Source of the DNA: Rotaria sp. Silwood1
Lineage: Eukaryota; Rotifera; Eurotatoria; Philodinida; Philodinidae
Assembly (NCBI GenBank): GCA_905250075.1
Contig: CAJNOP010000331.1
Coordinates: 124,001 to 188,000 of the forward strand
Direction: 5' to 3'
DNA: 64,000 nt
Below the pieces are notes generated by a model, which saw only the letters and a list, made by a program, of their open reading frames with translations, did no database searches and was not told the DNA's origin. This document shows positions 62,674-64,000 of this stretch, piece by piece. Position 1 is the first letter of the stretch. Each line of letters opens with the position of its first letter. A program made the position numbers and the translations under genes.

Positions 62674-63057
62674 TTTGTTATTCTTCTAATATGAAAAAAG
62701 AGAGAAGTCAAATAGAGGAACTGTTATACAGAGTAATGACGTTTGTTTATAATGTATTTCCAGCTATTGGTTACCTCCTGAAAAGCTCTCTTGACAACAA
62801 AGACTTTTTTACCATGTACATTTAGTTTTGAAAAAAAAAGAAACTTGCTTTTCAAAACGAAGCATATTTTTGAATGACTAATTCTCTTTTCACCAAGAAA
62901 TACAACTTTTAAACAACGTGTTTCTGTTTCGAATAGAAAGTAAGATTTCTACCCCATATTATTCCCAGGATCTTGGTATCTGAGTACCATATCGAATGGC
63001 AACAGGCATCGCCACCAAATGCCTCTATTTCTTGAGAAAAATACCAAAAGAAATGGG

Positions 63058-63306
63058 TGTAGGTGTGGGTGTCGGGGTGTGGGTATGGGTGTGTGGGTGG
63101 GTGTGGATGGGGGTGGATGTGGGTGTGAGTGAGTGGGTGTGGATATGGGTGTGGGCGGATGGGTGGGTGTGGATGTGGGCGTGAGTGGGTGTGTGGGTGT
63201 GAATGTGGGTGTTTGTCTTGTTTTTACCCACACCCACACCCACACCCACACCTACACCAATACCCACACCCACCCACATCCACACCAACACCCACATCCA
63301 CACCCT
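63058..63306. repeat. longest TGTGGG-like hairpin array
   Basis: A G-rich arm of about 160 bases (GGGTGT, GTGGAT, GGGTGGGTGTGG words) is followed by the spacer TTTGTCTTGTTTTT and a C-rich arm of about 80 bases (CCCACACCCACACC repeated, then CCACATCCACACC). The arms are imperfect complements. Open frames in all phases are artefacts. This is the largest member of the family in the window. Confidence 0.8.
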
Positions 63307-63365
63307 GACCAACAAGTATGTGTGTATGTGTATATTACGTTAAAGCAATAAGGGACTATTTCAGG

Positions 63366-63512
63366 TAGGCATGCACTAAATCCAAATCCAAATTCAAGTT
63401 AAATCCAGTCAAACCCAAACCCAAATCTAAGTCAAATCCAGCCAAACCCAAATCCAAATCTAGTCAAACCCAGGATTTGGGTTTGACTGGATTTGGATTT
63501 GGTGCATGCCTA
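63366..63512. mobile_element. 147-base hAT-like miniature element
   Basis: The inverted ends are TAGGCATGCACTAAATCCAA (left) and TAGGCATGCACCAAATCCAA (right, reverse complement). The interior is CCAAATCCA and CAAACCCA repeats. The exact 8-base direct repeats ATTTCAGG lie at 63358-63365 and 63513-63520. The 8-base duplication suggests hAT. Confidence 0.85.
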
Positions 63513-63618
63513 ATTTCAGGTATTGTTAAAAAATGCTGAATTACTGTGCAAATCAGACGTTTCGAAAGAAAAAGTAAAAATAAAAATTGCGAAATACGAT
63601 ATAATTTACTTTATAACG

Positions 63619-63939
63619 ATGCCGAAAAAGAAGAAAAAAACTGAGGAGTGGCAAACATACGAAGTTTTGTTTGTTTATTTTTCAACCTTTTCTCAATTCT
63701 TTCTTGCATCGTTTTGCACACTCTGTGTACAGATGAAAGCTGTCGGTGCAAACAAATCATTCATACTTAGTTTTGATCGAATTCAAAGGCAACGTTACAC
63801 TATAAGTAACAGAATGCTATGGCAACAGCAAAGCAATGCAGTTATGAGGAGCGTGAGGGATGAGGGTGTACGTTTGCAAGAAGATTCAAAGCTACTTACA
63901 ATGATCGTTTCGTCCTTGCTGAAGGGACTCGTCAGATAA
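63619..63939 (+). CDS. hypothetical protein, possibly partial
   Basis: An ATG at 63619 opens MPKKKKKTEEWQTYE. A possible intron (GTTTTG ... TGTGTACAG, ending 63732) leads to MKAVGANKSFILSFDRIQRQ, YTISNRMLWQQQSNAV and a stop at 63939. The NAVMRSVRDEG stretch faintly resembles the start of a Pipsqueak/CENP-B-type helix-turn-helix, but the rest does not follow. It could be a decayed transposase 5' end, a gene continuing past the window, or chance. Confidence 0.25.
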   Translation: MPKKKKKTEEWQTYEVLFVYFSTFSQFFLASFCTLCVQMKAVGANKSFILSFDRIQRQRYTISNRMLWQQQSNAVMRSVRDEGVRLQEDSKLLTMIVSSLLKGLVR

Positions 63940-64000
63940 ATTTGGAATTCTTAATTCCAGGCTTGTTCAGACGCTAATTCCTCTCTCTTAAATCGTAATT

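Noticed and set aside
62949-63351. Several long frames rich in Thr-His-Pro or Val-Gly-Trp
   Set aside because: Low-complexity translations of the hairpin array.
1-64000. CRISPR arrays, rRNA genes, LTR or retrovirus-like elements, reverse transcriptase or Penelope/Athena coding sequence
   Set aside because: Looked for and not seen: no regular spacer arrays, no rRNA-like blocks, no YxDD-type RT context, no paired long direct repeats.

Overview
The window reads as AT-rich animal DNA, most likely from a bdelloid rotifer. The genes are metazoan: minor vault protein PARP4, a MOXD1/DBH-type copper monooxygenase, vigilin, the CORVET subunit TGFBRAP1/VPS3, a TM2 protein and a CYP3-like P450. Most introns are 45-80 bases with GT..AG ends. 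Degenerate arrays of a TGTGGG-like word, which I recall as the telomere repeat of Adineta, recur through the window. No viral or LTR element was recognised. Species assignment is inference.

Layout. 0.4-1.3 kb (minus): decayed P450. 5.5-21.5 kb (plus): PARP4-like gene of about 40 exons with BRCT, PARP helical and catalytic, VIT, vWA, acidic and proline-rich tracts, an embedded HSP70 substrate-binding domain, then the conserved PARP4 C terminus; its introns hold a foldback element and a tandem triplication of an acidic exon. 21.5-27.6 kb: gene-poor, with one foldback element of 584 bases. 27.6-30.1 kb (plus): DOMON copper monooxygenase in 13 exons with all copper ligands. 30.1-37.6 kb: sparse, with a secreted two-repeat peptide precursor at 34.2 kb and a 100-N gap followed by an orphan terminal exon. 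37.6-45.1 kb (minus): vigilin, about 13 KH domains, with two small transposons in introns. 48.4-56.8 kb (plus): TGFBRAP1/VPS3, divergent from vigilin, whose 3.5 kb second intron holds a small secreted Cys-rich gene on the same strand. 56.8-64 kb: a repeat-dense segment with an hAT-like element carrying a nested tRNA-derived SINE, G-rich/C-rich hairpins, two minisatellites, a TM2 gene with a frameshift and a 147-base hAT-like miniature.

How genes relate. They are housekeeping or signalling genes without operon-like coupling. Vigilin and TGFBRAP1 lie head to head. The most unusual features are the PARP4-HSP70 fusion, the tandem exon triplication in the same gene, the repeated telomere-like hairpins, and the two-copy disulfide peptide precursor.
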